Source: Bacillus sp. AFS073361
Lineage (GTDB): Bacteria > Bacillota > Bacilli > Bacillales > Cytobacillaceae
Assembly: GCF_002567005.1 (NCBI RefSeq)
Contig: NZ_NUZU01000007.1
Location: 1-61,411 of the forward strand
Direction: 5' to 3'
Length of the DNA: 61,411 nt
Each line of letters begins with the position of its first letter. Position 1 is the first letter of the stretch. The notes below the pieces were generated by a model, which saw only the letters and a list, made by a program, of their open reading frames with translations, did not search any database and had not been told where the DNA came from. Shown piece after piece: positions 15,693-24,009 of this stretch. The translations under genes and the position numbers were made by a program.

Positions 15693-16238
15693 ATGAATAT
15701 CATTCAAAAAGCAATAAATTTTGCAGCAGTAGCCCATCGAAATCAGACGAGAAAAGCAACAGATATCCCATATGTCTCTCATCCTTTTGCCGTGGGGATG
15801 CTTTTACAAAAGGAGAACTGTTCGGATTCGGTTATTGCTGCAGGTATTCTTCATGATACCCTTGAAGATACCGATACAAATTATGAAACATTAGTAGAGC
15901 AATTTGGTGAGCATGTTGCGAATTTGGTCAGAGCAGCTTCGGAACCTGATAAAACCCTCCCTTGGCGTGTAAGAAAACAACATACCATTGATATGTTAAA
16001 AAATCTATCTATAGAAGAAATACAAGTCATTACTGCGGATAAATTACATAATCTACAATCCATTAAGGAAGACCGTAAAATGATTGGCGAGATGGTATGG
16101 GAGCGTTTTAACCATGGCATGAAAGATCAGCATTGGTATTATGCAAGTATTGTAAAAGAATTAGCACCTAGAAAAGAAGAATTTACACTGATACGGGAAT
16201 TGGAGTTGGAAGTAATCCATTTGTTTGGGTCTCTATAG
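15693..16238 (+). CDS. HD-domain hydrolase, small alarmone hydrolase-like
   Basis: This 181-residue protein matches the isolated HD hydrolase domain of RelA/SpoT (small alarmone hydrolase, Mesh1-like). Motifs in order are AAVAHRNQTRKATDIPYVSHPFAVG, with the first metal-binding His pair, then AAGILHDTLEDTDTNYETL (HD and ED), and ITADKLHNLQSI (the distal metal Asp). No synthetase domain is present. The likely reaction is removal of the 3'-pyrophosphate from (p)ppGpp or a related nucleotide. The start is ATG 15693, 8 bases after GGGGGG. A small alarmone synthetase gene lies 8 kb downstream. It is monocistronic with a terminator at 16301. Confidence 0.8.
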   Translation: MNIIQKAINFAAVAHRNQTRKATDIPYVSHPFAVGMLLQKENCSDSVIAAGILHDTLEDTDTNYETLVEQFGEHVANLVRAASEPDKTLPWRVRKQHTIDMLKNLSIEEIQVITADKLHNLQSIKEDRKMIGEMVWERFNHGMKDQHWYYASIVKELAPRKEEFTLIRELELEVIHLFGSL

Positions 16239-16300
16239 TTCCCATCAAATGATAAAAATACGCTTATTCTATTAAGTGGACAGAAGATTATTCTATATTT

Positions 16301-16333
16301 AACCGAAAGAAGTCTCTTTCGGTTATTTTTTTG
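16301..16333 (+). terminator. Terminator after HD hydrolase gene
   Basis: AACCGAAAG and CTTTCGGTT enclose a 6-base loop and are followed by A then seven T. Confidence 0.85.
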
Positions 16334-16371
16334 TTTCAATATGCTGAACATTTGTAATAAAAGTTACATCC

Positions 16372-16728
16372 TTACCTTACTAACCCGACATCCTTATTTT
16401 TTCGGTTCTTTACTTCATCCATTTTTGAATAAAAGCTCTCTTCTAATTTAATAATATAGGCTAAGCAATCAGCAAATTCTTTACCTAAATCCTCTTTGAT
16501 TGATTCTTTAGCTAAATCAAATGCCTCTTTTTCATCCCTGCCTTTTGCTATGTGACTATTGGTCAAATTAAAAGCTTTTCGAAGTTCTTCAGCAACTTCC
16601 GCCACTTCTGTTGTTAGCAGCATATAGTTATTTAAAAGAGAAGCACGAGTTCTTTCATAATTATCTTTATTAATTTCCCAATTCATTTCTTCGTGATAGA
16701 CTTTTGCGAATTTCTGTAATTCTTTCAC
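16372..16728 (-). CDS. MazG-like nucleotide pyrophosphohydrolase
   Basis: The 118-residue protein on the minus strand starts at GTG 16728 behind GAGGTGGAG. It has the all-alpha NTP pyrophosphohydrolase pattern: LLTTEVAEVAEELRKAF (the ExxE(x)E metal motif, about 37-53) and LGKEFADCLAYIIKLEE (E-x2-D, about 81-97). Such single-domain enzymes hydrolyse (d)NTPs to monophosphates and are often house-cleaning enzymes. The exact substrate is unknown. It is convergent with the HD hydrolase gene. Confidence 0.8.
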   Translation of the reverse strand: MKELQKFAKVYHEEMNWEINKDNYERTRASLLNNYMLLTTEVAEVAEELRKAFNLTNSHIAKGRDEKEAFDLAKESIKEDLGKEFADCLAYIIKLEESFYSKMDEVKNRKNKDVGLVR

Positions 16729-16958
16729 TACTCCACCTCATAAAAAGTTAATTTTCGTAAGCTTTCCTAAGTCCTAAGATATATTATTAATTCAGAGTTG
16801 GTCAAATTAGAAATCTCTCGATGACATACAGGAAGGTTATTATTTAAGAACCCGGTTAAATCCTAAATGTTGATGGAGTTATTTAGATACAAAAAGTAAA
16901 CACATATAATATAATTAATGGATGTAAGATCAACTCTATAGCAGGAGAAACCCAATAA

Positions 16959-17927
16959 ATGAAAAAATACGAAAATCAATTACCGACAACTATGACAATG
17001 GGATGGAAGTCGATGATCAGCATGCTGAGAGATTCTGTCACACCAGCTGCGAATCGGAGACCCATGGCTGTCATCGATGCGGAAACATTCCTGCCATCAG
17101 AGACCCCTTCAATCTCTGATGCTCCTCGGGTCACTTGGTTTGGCCACTCGGCTTTTTTTCTCGAAATAGAAGGCAAGAGGCTTTTATTTGATCCCATGTT
17201 CGGTCCTCGTCCTTCACCTGTTTCATGGGCAGGTACTAAGAGATACAAAAATAATCTTTCTATGCAACTGGAGGATTTTCCGACACTTGATGCAATCATT
17301 ATTTCCCACGATGATTATGATCATTTAGATTACCAATCCATTCGTAAATTAAAGGATAAAGCATCGCGTTTTTTTGTACCGCTCGGTGTTCGTCAACGTT
17401 TGATTAAATGGGGCGTTCCTTCAGAAAAAATTACCGAACATGCTTGGTGGGATGAGTTAGAATTCAAAGGACTCACGCTGGCTTGTACACCGGCAAGACA
17501 TTTCTCAGGAAGGGGATTATCTGACCGTGATTCTACCCTGTGGTGCTCTTGGGTCATTGCAGGCCGGGAGAGGAAGATTTACTTCAGTGGAGACAGCGGA
17601 TATGGTCCTCACTTTAAAGAAATTGGCGGAAAATATGGTCCGTTTGATTTAACTTTGTTAGAATGCGGGCAATACGACGAGCGATGGTCCAGCATTCATA
17701 TGATGCCGGAAGAGACAGTACAAGCTCATTTGGATCTTGGAGGACAGTTGTTAATTCCAGTTCATTGGGGTGCGTTTACACTTGCCTTTCATGCGTGGAC
17801 AGACCCGGTAGAAAGAGTAACAAAAGAGGCATTAAAACACCAGGTCAATATTTCAACACCTAAAATAGGGGAAACGGTTGTGATTACTTCAAAAGATTTT
17901 CCGACCAAGCGGTGGTGGAGGAATTAA
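16959..17927 (+). CDS. MBL-fold metal-dependent hydrolase (UlaG/NAPE-PLD-like)
   Basis: This 322-residue metallo-beta-lactamase fold enzyme contains TWFGHSAFFLEIEGKRLLFDPMFG, IISHDDYDHLDYQSI (metal motif, with D replacing the second His of HxHxDH), TPARHFSGRG, IYFSGDSGYGPHF and LIPVHWGAFTLAFHAW. The pattern is that of the NAPE-PLD/UlaG branch, which includes phospholipase D-like and lactonase enzymes. The substrate is not known. The start is ATG 16959 behind CAGGAGAAACC. An AT-rich TATAAT lies at about 16915. It is monocistronic. Confidence 0.8.
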   Translation: MKKYENQLPTTMTMGWKSMISMLRDSVTPAANRRPMAVIDAETFLPSETPSISDAPRVTWFGHSAFFLEIEGKRLLFDPMFGPRPSPVSWAGTKRYKNNLSMQLEDFPTLDAIIISHDDYDHLDYQSIRKLKDKASRFFVPLGVRQRLIKWGVPSEKITEHAWWDELEFKGLTLACTPARHFSGRGLSDRDSTLWCSWVIAGRERKIYFSGDSGYGPHFKEIGGKYGPFDLTLLECGQYDERWSSIHMMPEETVQAHLDLGGQLLIPVHWGAFTLAFHAWTDPVERVTKEALKHQVNISTPKIGETVVITSKDFPTKRWWRN

Positions 17928-18146
17928 GGAGCTTACCGCGGCAATTATACTAAGACTTTATAATAATCTGAATTTAGATAGAGAAGGAAACCAATTACTT
18001 GTTCATCTGAGGGTTCCTTTCTAGATGATACGGCTGTCTTAAAGAGTCAGCTTTTTTTGTTGTGAAGAAAAATACGTTAAAATGGAAAAAGATCTAATTT
18101 AAATAAATATTCCTTTAGCCCCGATATTATATGGATGGACTTTACT

Positions 18147-18168
18147 TCACCAGGGGACTGACCCCTAT
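18147..18168 (-). repeat. Dispersed palindromic repeat, copy A (partial)
   Basis: CACCAGGGGACTGACCCC is the reverse complement of the core seen at 47434 and matches the right arm of the element at 43986. It lies in the 385-base gap between the metallo-hydrolase and DUF2294 genes. That gap also holds an imperfect hairpin near 17978-18025 without a T-run. Confidence 0.6.
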
Positions 18169-18227
18169 GTCCTATTAATTGGAAATAATAAAGAAGAAAA
18201 ACATAAAAAAATTTAATATTAAGAATA

Positions 18228-18256
18228 TTGACAATAGTTTTTAATCAATGTATATT
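18228..18256 (+). promoter_or_regulatory. Sigma-A-type promoter for the DUF2294 gene
   Basis: TTGACA (18228-18233), a 17-base spacer and TATATT (18251-18256), 56 bases before the start codon. Confidence 0.65.
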
Positions 18257-18311
18257 ATGGATATGTACAAACTTACTATGATACATAGCAAACGTAAATA
18301 GAGGTGAAAGG

Positions 18312-18665
18312 ATGAAGCTGCAGCTCTCCGCTAACCAACTGAAACTTGAAATTATCAAAATCTACAACACGGTGAATCAAGAGCTGTTTGGAATCGGGAT
18401 CAAATCACAGCGGATTGAATTAGTGGGGGACAAGGTATTTATTTATGCACAGCATAAACGGATCCCCGCTTTAAAAGTATTGGATGAAACACAGCGCTTA
18501 TTGACAAGAGTCGTCGATTCTTCGATCATCGAGGCTTACAAAGAAATCCTAGCTTCTAAGATCGAAGAAACTCTAAGTCTTCCAATTCAGGTTATCTTTA
18601 AGGACTATGATCCACGTACCGAGCAGGCGTTGACGGTTATTATCTTTAAGGAACCGATCGAATAA
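18312..18665 (+). CDS. DUF2294 (MpsC-like) domain protein
   Basis: A 117-residue soluble protein with start ATG 18312 behind AGAGGTGAAAGG. The pattern of a helix, then RIELVGDKVFIYAQHKRIPALKVLDETQRLLTRVVDSSIIEAYKEILASKIEETL, then a strand VIFKDYDPRTEQALTVIIFKE, fits the DUF2294 family. Pfam has linked this family to the MpsC component of a Na+-translocating membrane-potential system. Biochemical function in Bacillus is unclear, and no MpsA/B genes are seen here. A very strong hairpin follows 46 bases later, then the NIF3/ABC operon. Confidence 0.6.
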   Translation: MKLQLSANQLKLEIIKIYNTVNQELFGIGIKSQRIELVGDKVFIYAQHKRIPALKVLDETQRLLTRVVDSSIIEAYKEILASKIEETLSLPIQVIFKDYDPRTEQALTVIIFKEPIE

Positions 18666-18711
18666 AACAGAACGATGAGCAGGTTTAGGGCCCATTTTTT
18701 AAGAGGCTTTC

Positions 18712-18787
18712 AAACCGCTTATCATGAAACGAACTAAAGCTTATTGCTTTGGTGTGTTTTCATGGTAAGCGGTTTTTATTTTTTTAT
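18712..18787 (+). terminator. Terminator or attenuator between DUF2294 and NIF3-like genes
   Basis: An 18-bp stem with one G-T pair (AAACCGCTTATCATGAAA with its complement ending at 18775) has an internal AAAGC-ttatt-GCTTT hairpin in the loop and is followed by TTTATTTTTTT. The T-run ends only about 11 bases before the GGAGGG ribosome site of the next gene. No promoter fits between, so the downstream operon must be read through this hairpin. An upstream GGTTT (18683) could pair with AAACC of the stem as a weak antiterminator (inferred). Confidence 0.75.
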
Positions 18788-18809
18788 AAATGTTTTAGGA
18801 GGGAAGAAA

Positions 18810-19847
18810 ATGATAAATATGCAGAATGAGTGTACCATCCATGATGTGTTGCAAGCCTTGAATGTCATTACCAAAGGGCGAATGGTAATGGATTGGAATG
18901 AAATTGCCAAAGGAAGCAATCCATTTGTATTGATGAAGACGTCCAATATTCCAGGAAAAAGCGTTGTAGAAATCCCAGGACTTGTGTATGGCGATATGAA
19001 TGCTCCAGTAAAAAAAATTGGAGTGGCCATGACCATGACGGAGTGTGGAATTGAATTAGCGTCCGGGATGGGGCTTGATTTACTTGTGGTCCATCATCCG
19101 GTTGCGGATGCGGCCAACTCTGGCGGAGTTCCCTTCGCCCAGTACTTACCCCTTTACAATCTATCCGTCATTGAACTGCATGAAGCCTTTCATGGACTGC
19201 ATCCCGGATTAGCCTATCTGCATGGACATCAGAAGCTCAAAACGGATACTAGCTTTGGAGGACTTCATGGGAATGTCTTGCACAAAGGAATTGCCTTGGA
19301 AGGAATCCAAACAGCAGGAGATATCCTGAGGAGGCTGGATGGATACATCGGACGCCAGTTTGATTCCACTTTATTAAAATCCGAACAAGAAATCCGCTCC
19401 ACCGATTTTCTGGAAGAGGCGACATTAGCCAATCCAGCGGGGATTCTGAATGGAAAGGAGGACACTCCTGTCAAGCATATCCTTCACTTTTTCCCACATA
19501 CCGGGTTTAACGTCGAACATCTTCAGCAAGCACTTGACCTGTATCCGGAAACCGATACGATCATCGCAAGCATCAGTCGAGTACGGGAAGATCATCCGTT
19601 GGTCTTGGAAGCGAAACGCCTGGGGTTGACCTTTATAATCGGAAATCCACACTCCGTGGAAATCTTAGAAAATGGCCTACCTCTTGCATATGCCCTGGAA
19701 TATTTGTTGCCTGAAATCGAGATTTATGTTCTGCGAGAGCGGGTTACTGCGATGCCACTTGCTTGTGCAGGACATCAGGAGATTCAGAATTATGGAAAGG
19801 ATATGGCATTAAATTATTTGGTTTCTAAGAAATCAATCAAAATTTAA
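18810..19847 (+). CDS. NIF3-like family protein, first gene of an ABC transporter operon
   Basis: This 345-residue protein starts at ATG 18810 behind GGAGGGAAGAAA. A frame extension back to 18744 runs into the hairpin. It has features of the NIF3/YqfO-like fold: ALNVITKGRMVMDWNEIAKGSNP, KIGVAMTMTECGIELASGMGLDLLVVHHPV (HHP metal site), and late His residues (FFPHTGFNVEHLQQALD, IIGNPHSVEI). NIF3 proteins are probable metal hydrolases of unknown substrate. The gene is 14 bases upstream of a lipoprotein binding-protein gene and clearly in one operon with it, which suggests the protein processes whatever the transporter imports. Confidence 0.7.
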   Translation: MINMQNECTIHDVLQALNVITKGRMVMDWNEIAKGSNPFVLMKTSNIPGKSVVEIPGLVYGDMNAPVKKIGVAMTMTECGIELASGMGLDLLVVHHPVADAANSGGVPFAQYLPLYNLSVIELHEAFHGLHPGLAYLHGHQKLKTDTSFGGLHGNVLHKGIALEGIQTAGDILRRLDGYIGRQFDSTLLKSEQEIRSTDFLEEATLANPAGILNGKEDTPVKHILHFFPHTGFNVEHLQQALDLYPETDTIIASISRVREDHPLVLEAKRLGLTFIIGNPHSVEILENGLPLAYALEYLLPEIEIYVLRERVTAMPLACAGHQEIQNYGKDMALNYLVSKKSIKI

Positions 19848-19861
19848 GGGGGAATTAACCG

Positions 19862-20917
19862 ATGAACAAAAAGAAAAAAATCACAGGAGTCATGATGGCC
19901 TGTTTTACCGCACTCTCGTTGATGTTAACGGGCTGTGGGAATCCCGCACAAACCACAAGCTCAAAAGAGGGTACTGTCCCTAAACAAAATGGGGATAAAC
20001 TTACACAGGTTCGTTTTTCAGAGGTCATCCGTTCCATCTTTTATGCCCCCCATTATATTGCCATGGAGAAAGGGTTTTTCCGTGACGAGGGTCTAGAAGT
20101 TGATATGACGACTTCCCAAGGCTCAGACAAAGGGGCTGCAGCCTTACTGTCCGGAACGGCAGATGTTTCGCTGGTGGGTCCTGAGTCGGCTGTGTTCATC
20201 TTTAATCAGCACGGGAAACAGTCCTTAAAAGTGTTTTATCAGCTGACGTCAACGGACGGTTCCTTCTTATTGGCACGAAACCCTAAGAGCCCGTTTCAAT
20301 GGAGCGATTTAAATGGCCAAGCTGTGGTGAGCTGGAGGCCGGGAAGTTCGCCGGAAATGGTGATGTCTCAAGTACTTAAGAAGAATCAAGTCGGGAAGTC
20401 AAAACTAATCACCAATATTGCTTCCCCGGCCATGGTCGGTGCCTTCGAAAGCGGTAAAGGGGAATACATTCAAGTATTCGAGCCCCTCGCCTCCATGCTC
20501 GAGCAATCAGGCAAGGCTAAACTAGTCGCATCCATGGGGGAAGCATACGGGTCCTATCCGGAAACATCGTATGTAGCAACAAATGAATTTATGAAGAAGA
20601 ATCCTGAAACTTTACAAAAGTGGTCGAATGCCGTTTACAAGGCTACCCTATGGCTGAATGAACATTCTGCTGAGGAAGCAGCTGCCGCACTTGAGCCATA
20701 TTTCGAAGGAACATCCAAAGAGTTAATCCAAAAATCAGTGGAACGATATGCCAAGCAAAATTCATGGGCAAAGAACCCTGTTTTGGACCAGGCACAATTG
20801 GATAAACTCCAGGACACACTGGTTGAAAGCGGGGTACTGCCATCAGATCAACAGGTCAAGCATGGAGATATAGTTGAGACAACCTTTGCAGAGAAAGCCG
20901 TACAAGAAGGAAATTAA
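19862..20917 (+). CDS. ABC transporter substrate-binding lipoprotein (SsuA/TauA/NMT1 type)
   Basis: 351 residues with a lipoprotein signal ending in LTGC (Cys25). Family motifs include VRFSEVIRSIFYAPHYIAMEKGFFRDEGLEVDMTTSQGSDKGAAALLSGTADVSLVGPE, the typical NMT1/SsuA start. The start is ATG behind AAGGGGGAATTAACC. Ligands of this family include sulfonates, taurine, thiamine precursors and nitriles. Nothing here tells which, and there is no desulfonation gene next to it. The pairing with NIF3 and with the ATPase and permease genes downstream defines a complete importer. Confidence 0.85.
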   Translation: MNKKKKITGVMMACFTALSLMLTGCGNPAQTTSSKEGTVPKQNGDKLTQVRFSEVIRSIFYAPHYIAMEKGFFRDEGLEVDMTTSQGSDKGAAALLSGTADVSLVGPESAVFIFNQHGKQSLKVFYQLTSTDGSFLLARNPKSPFQWSDLNGQAVVSWRPGSSPEMVMSQVLKKNQVGKSKLITNIASPAMVGAFESGKGEYIQVFEPLASMLEQSGKAKLVASMGEAYGSYPETSYVATNEFMKKNPETLQKWSNAVYKATLWLNEHSAEEAAAALEPYFEGTSKELIQKSVERYAKQNSWAKNPVLDQAQLDKLQDTLVESGVLPSDQQVKHGDIVETTFAEKAVQEGN

Positions 20918-20936
20918 GGGGAAGGAGCTGAAAGTA

Positions 20937-21713
20937 ATGACGCAAATCGAATTGCAGGATGTATCCTTGCATTACTTTACACCAAAAGAGGAGACGAAGG
21001 CTCTTCAACATATCAATCTCTCGATCCAGGAGGGAGAGTTCATCAGCATTGTTGGTCCAAGCGGCTGTGGGAAAAGCACTTTGCTTTCCCTCATCTCGGG
21101 GATGATTATACCGACAGAAGGAGAGGTCCGGCTTTTCGGTGAAAAAGTGAAGGAGCCGTCCAAGCGAATCGGGTATATGTTGCAGCATGACCACTTATTT
21201 GAATGGAGAGATATTTTGAACAATGTCCTTGTTGGGGCTGAAATCCGCGGAATGGATCGAAAAGAAGCGAAGGAACGTGCCTTGGATCTCTTGCACCGTT
21301 ATGGTTTAGGAGAATTTGTCCATCACAGTCCAAAGCAGCTTTCTGGGGGAATGCGGCAACGAGTTGCCTTAATACGAACCTTAGTTGTAATGCCGGAGAT
21401 CCTGTTATTGGACGAACCATTTTCTGCGTTAGACTATCAAACTCGTTTGAATTTATCGGATGAAATTTCCTCCATCCTGCGCGAGCAAGGGAAAACAGCT
21501 ATCTTAGTCACCCATGATATCTCTGAGGCTATCTCGATGGCCGACCGAGTCATTGTGATGTCCAGAAGACCAAGTACCATTCAATCCGACTATCGAATTG
21601 AATTTGCCAATGAACACGGAAGGCCTTCTCCATTTCATACGAGGGAGACCCCGGAATACCATACGTACTTTAATACCATTTGGAGGGAGTTGGAAGAAAA
21701 TGTCCGTACCTAA
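20937..21713 (+). CDS. ABC transporter ATP-binding protein (SsuB/TauB type)
   Basis: This 258-residue protein has Walker A GPSGCGKST, the Q-loop (MLQHDHLFEW), signature LSGGMRQRVALIRTL, Walker B ILLLDEPFSALD and switch VTHD. The start is ATG 20937, behind GAAGGAGCTGAAAGTA and 19 bases after the binding-protein stop codon. It energises the permease encoded by the overlapping next gene. Confidence 0.88.
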   Translation: MTQIELQDVSLHYFTPKEETKALQHINLSIQEGEFISIVGPSGCGKSTLLSLISGMIIPTEGEVRLFGEKVKEPSKRIGYMLQHDHLFEWRDILNNVLVGAEIRGMDRKEAKERALDLLHRYGLGEFVHHSPKQLSGGMRQRVALIRTLVVMPEILLLDEPFSALDYQTRLNLSDEISSILREQGKTAILVTHDISEAISMADRVIVMSRRPSTIQSDYRIEFANEHGRPSPFHTRETPEYHTYFNTIWRELEENVRT

Positions 21714-22581
21714 TCCTAAAATAATGACTGCCTCAAGCGATGTCGCAGCGGAACCTTTCATTCAGAGGGCACCAAACGAAAAATTGCCCAGCGTTCAATA
21801 TTCATCCTATTTACGCAAGCAGCGGAATCGCAACCTATCGATTCGCTTGGCACAATGGCTAGTACTCTTCGTGTTTTTAGGAGTTTGGGAATTAGCGGCA
21901 AACATGAGTTGGATTGATACTATGTTAACAAGTAAACCTTCCCAAATTTTTGCTTCGTTTAATGAATTGTTAATCAAAGGCGAAATCTTGCATCACACGT
22001 GGATTACCACGAAAGAAACCATCTTAGGTTTCATCGTATCTATGGTGATAGGTACGCTACTTGCCATCCTGCTTTGGAGTTCCCGTTTTCTTTCCGAAGT
22101 GGTCGAGCCTTATATTGTCGTGCTAAATGCTTTACCGAAAGTGGCGCTTGGTCCTATTTTCTACATCTGGCTCGGGGACCAGCTATCCATCTATGGAATG
22201 GCGATTGCTATCTCCATTATCGTTACCGTTATTATGGTCCACTCCGGTTTCCAGGAGATCTCGAAAGGCAAAACGAAGCTGATGGAGTCATTCGGTGCTA
22301 CGCGCTGGCAAATGCTGAAGATGGTCGTTCTTCCAGCCAGCATCCCCAATTTTGTGGCGACGATGAAAGTGAATGTCGGGCTAACTCTTGTAGGTGTAAT
22401 TATGGGTGAATTCCTTTCCTCCAAAGCGGGCTTAGGCTTCCTCATTACTTACGGAGGTCAAGTATTCCAAATGAATCTAGTGATGACCAGTATCACCATC
22501 TTGGCTATTCTTTCCGTCGTGATGTATTGGTTAGTAAATATGGCCGGCAAAAAATTGCAGAAAATCTACCATTTTGATTAA
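21700..22581 (+). CDS. ABC transporter permease (SsuC/TauC type)
   Basis: A 293-residue integral membrane protein starting at ATG 21700, which overlaps the ATPase gene by 14 bases behind GGAGGGAGTTGGAAG. After a 45-residue cytosolic N-terminus come about six hydrophobic segments. The EAA loop is seen in SGFQEISKGKTKLMESFGATRWQMLKMVVLPASIPN. It closes the importer operon. No terminator was found before the MarR gene. Confidence 0.87.
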   Translation: MSVPNPKIMTASSDVAAEPFIQRAPNEKLPSVQYSSYLRKQRNRNLSIRLAQWLVLFVFLGVWELAANMSWIDTMLTSKPSQIFASFNELLIKGEILHHTWITTKETILGFIVSMVIGTLLAILLWSSRFLSEVVEPYIVVLNALPKVALGPIFYIWLGDQLSIYGMAIAISIIVTVIMVHSGFQEISKGKTKLMESFGATRWQMLKMVVLPASIPNFVATMKVNVGLTLVGVIMGEFLSSKAGLGFLITYGGQVFQMNLVMTSITILAILSVVMYWLVNMAGKKLQKIYHFD

Positions 22582-22674
22582 GCAAAGATAAAAAGTGGTA
22601 GATGTATACTTATCTTCAATGAGAATTTTCTGAGTAAACCTACACCTTTTACCTGTTGCTACCATAATAACGCG

Positions 22675-22715
22675 TTGACAATGAATAATAAGCCACCTTA
22701 TAATTAGGTGGCTTA
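22675..22715 (+). promoter_or_regulatory. Promoter with operator palindrome over the -10, upstream of the MarR gene
   Basis: TTGACA (22675-22680), an 18-base spacer and TATAAT (22699-22704). A perfect 10-base inverted repeat, TAAGCCACCT (22689-22698) and AGGTGGCTTA (22706-22715), encloses exactly the -10 hexamer plus one T. A bound dimer would block RNA polymerase, the layout expected for MarR autoregulation. Confidence 0.75.
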
Positions 22716-22736
22716 CTATTATGTAGGGGTGATCGA

Positions 22737-23231
22737 TTGAACAAGAATATCAATCCAAATCTAACAAGGAACCCTTTTAATGGGGATCGTCACTTTGAAG
22801 TATTGATTCAACTATTGGGAGTGGCAAGAGAGTTGGAATATGAGGTGACTTCCAAGTTATCGTATTTCGGATTGTCTAATGGAAAATTAAAAGTTCTACT
22901 ATCAGTTCTAAACCATGAACGTCCTCTTAACCCTTCAGAGTTAGCGGATGAAATAGGAGTTACCAGGTCCACGATGACGGGTTTACTAGATGGTCTGGAA
23001 AAGGATGGTTTTATTAGAAGGGATATTCTCGATGACCGGAGAAAAACAGCCATTTATTTAACTGAAAAAGGAAGCAGTGTTTTGAACACATTATCGCCCT
23101 TATATAGTAACCATGTGACAAAGATTTTCTCAAAGACAACTGAAGAAGAACAACAACTCTTGGTGAATTTGCTAGTAAAAATTAAAGATGGTTTACATGA
23201 GGCAAAAAAACACAATATTTTCCCGACATAA
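22737..23231 (+). CDS. MarR-family transcriptional regulator
   Basis: 164 residues with a winged helix at about 50-110: LSNGKLKVLLSVLNHERPLNPSELADEIGVTRSTMTGLLDGLEKDGFIRRDILDDRRKTAIYLTEKG, where DxR is the wing. The start is TTG behind AGGGGTGAT. It stands alone under its own promoter with an overlapping palindrome, so autorepression is likely. The ligand and other targets are unknown. The same palindrome was not noticed elsewhere in the window. Confidence 0.87.
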   Translation: MNKNINPNLTRNPFNGDRHFEVLIQLLGVARELEYEVTSKLSYFGLSNGKLKVLLSVLNHERPLNPSELADEIGVTRSTMTGLLDGLEKDGFIRRDILDDRRKTAIYLTEKGSSVLNTLSPLYSNHVTKIFSKTTEEEQQLLVNLLVKIKDGLHEAKKHNIFPT

Positions 23232-23455
23232 GGAATCTCTTGGATACGGGCTGCATGGTAAAAAGTTTTATGGGGCCGTCTATTCTGATAGTTAGGTGCC
23301 GTAATAATTCTACGGTTCAAACTAATCTCTTTCGGTAGTTTTTTAATATAGGGTATTCTAAAGGAATGAAGGTAATAAATCCACGTTAATGAAAGGCCAA
23401 CTATTTACGGGTTAATGTGAAATCATTCACTAAACTTTGCATAGGAGAATAAATA

Positions 23456-23911
23456 ATGAAAGCATATGAGATCATGATTCAACAAGTCTATAAAGTAAAG
23501 GAAAACGATTCAGTGCGATCGGTCATCGAGAAATTCATTACGTATGGTATCAGCGGACTTCCTGTGGTCAATGACAGAAACGAAATTGTTGGGTATGTAA
23601 GTGATGGTGATATCCTGCGATATATTGGAAAGCATGAAGATCGATTTTTTGATCCTTTTTCCTATAGCTTTACGATCCAGGGGGATGATGAGGAATTCTT
23701 TGAAAGAGTAAAAAGAGTGCTAAAAAAGAATGTTCTTGAAATTGCTAAAAGAAAAGTTCTCAAAGTTTCATGGAATGAAGAAATAGAAAATATTGCAGCC
23801 CTCTTAGGAAAAAGGCAAATTAAAAAGCTGCCGGTAGAACGAAACGGGGTATTAGTTGGAATCATTAGCCGAGGGGATGTCATTCGGCATTCATTTAAAG
23901 CTATTATTTAG
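23456..23911 (+). CDS. Tandem CBS-domain protein
   Basis: 151 residues made of two CBS motifs. The first is AYEIMIQQVYKVKENDSVRSVIEKFITYGISGLPVVNDRNEIVGYVSDGDIL and the second VLKVSWNEEIENIAALLGKRQIKKLPVERNGVLVGIISRGDVIRH. Such pairs bind adenine nucleotides (AMP, ATP, c-di-AMP) and regulate partner proteins. No partner domain is fused. The start is ATG 23456 behind TAGGAGAATAAATA. It is monocistronic. Confidence 0.85.
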   Translation: MKAYEIMIQQVYKVKENDSVRSVIEKFITYGISGLPVVNDRNEIVGYVSDGDILRYIGKHEDRFFDPFSYSFTIQGDDEEFFERVKRVLKKNVLEIAKRKVLKVSWNEEIENIAALLGKRQIKKLPVERNGVLVGIISRGDVIRHSFKAII

Positions 23912-24009
23912 GATCGTTTTGGCAAAATAAAACAAAGGGTCTAAGATAAGATTGGATCCGAAAATCTATTTACTAATTTATCAGCTTTGCTAAAAGGAGA
24001 CATATATAA

